Assembly: GCF_030678875.1 (NCBI RefSeq)
Contig: NZ_JAUUDS010000009.1
Coordinates: 62,001-126,000, forward strand
Length of the DNA stretch: 64,000 nt
Reading direction: 5' to 3'
Source: Sphingomonas aurea
GTDB lineage: Bacteria > Pseudomonadota > Alphaproteobacteria > Sphingomonadales > Sphingomonadaceae
The notes under the pieces were generated by a model. The model did no database searches and had not been told where the DNA came from. It saw nothing but the letters and a program-made list of their open reading frames with translations. A program made the position numbers and the translations under genes. This document shows, in pieces, positions 63,922-64,000 of the stretch; the stretch's first letter is position 1; the number at the start of each line of letters is the position of its first letter.

Positions 63922-64000
63922 TCACCCCAGCACCAGCTGCCCCTCCCCCTCGTCCACCCGTACCGTCGTGCCGTCGCGCACGTCGCCGCGGAGGATGGCT
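63922..64000 (-). CDS. clpB: ClpB disaggregase, C-terminal end (cut by window edge)
   Basis: The last 25 codons of a reading frame: ILRGDVRDGTTVRVDEGEGQ and then LVLG before TGA. Glycine/aspartate-rich ends of this form close the C-terminal domain of alphaproteobacterial ClpB, the AAA+ disaggregase working with DnaK. The identification rests on this short end only; other Clp-like ATPases are the alternative. Confidence 0.6.
   Translation of the reverse strand, partial: AILRGDVRDGTTVRVDEGEGQLVLG

Overview
The window is about 68% GC by eye, has no tRNA, rRNA or CRISPR array, and carries around 54 protein genes. Gene content points to an alphaproteobacterium of the Sphingomonadaceae, probably Sphingomonas: many periplasmic glycan hydrolases, an extended lipid-remodelling island, non-phosphorylating sugar catabolism, and compact operons joined by ATGA/GTGA overlaps. 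This assignment rests on remembered protein similarity, not on a search.

Layout. 1-4057: divergent partial gamma-glutamyltransferase and a beta-propeller amidohydrolase. 4131-9050: an FCD/GntR regulator with palindromes next to it, then a glycan operon (GH35-like, GH30, GH43). 9040-15004: a lipid island (phosphatidylserine decarboxylase, class III aminotransferase, small DUF962-like membrane protein, PmtA-like methyltransferase, then divergent PlcP-like phospholipase C and Agt-like glycosyltransferase). A Pho-box-like direct repeat sits before plcP. 15212-21145: GH43-like enzyme, PiT phosphate transporter, glpD and glpK. 21285-29513: two-component system plus a HlyD/ABC/FtsX/TolC export system. 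29339-39223: LacI regulator, MFS transporter and an operon for oxidising sugars at C3 (GMC oxidoreductase with its subunit 3, cytochrome c, DUF1080, three TIM-barrel isomerase-like proteins, Gfo/Idh/MocA dehydrogenase). 39279-46088: envelope genes (cell-wall hydrolase, alpha/beta hydrolase, L,D-transpeptidase, lipoprotein, Rap1a-like protein, M48 protease operon). 46172-61175: L-fucose release, uptake and non-phosphorylating degradation to pyruvate and lactate. 61250-63568: GH92 mannosidase. 63922-64000: 3' end of clpB.

How the genes fit together. The fucose block can be read as a nearly complete pathway: GH29 fucosidase, FucP, mutarotase, aldo/keto reductase, lactonase, UxaA-type dehydratase, SDR, FAH-family hydrolase and L-lactate oxidase. 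An extra pair (zinc alcohol dehydrogenase and UxaB-like reductase) resembles the L-galactonate branch of enteric bacteria. The lipid island suggests that phosphate starvation swaps phospholipids for glycolipids. It sits beside a PiT transporter and glycerol genes that could recycle the products. The 29-39 kb block resembles the 3-keto-glycoside route.
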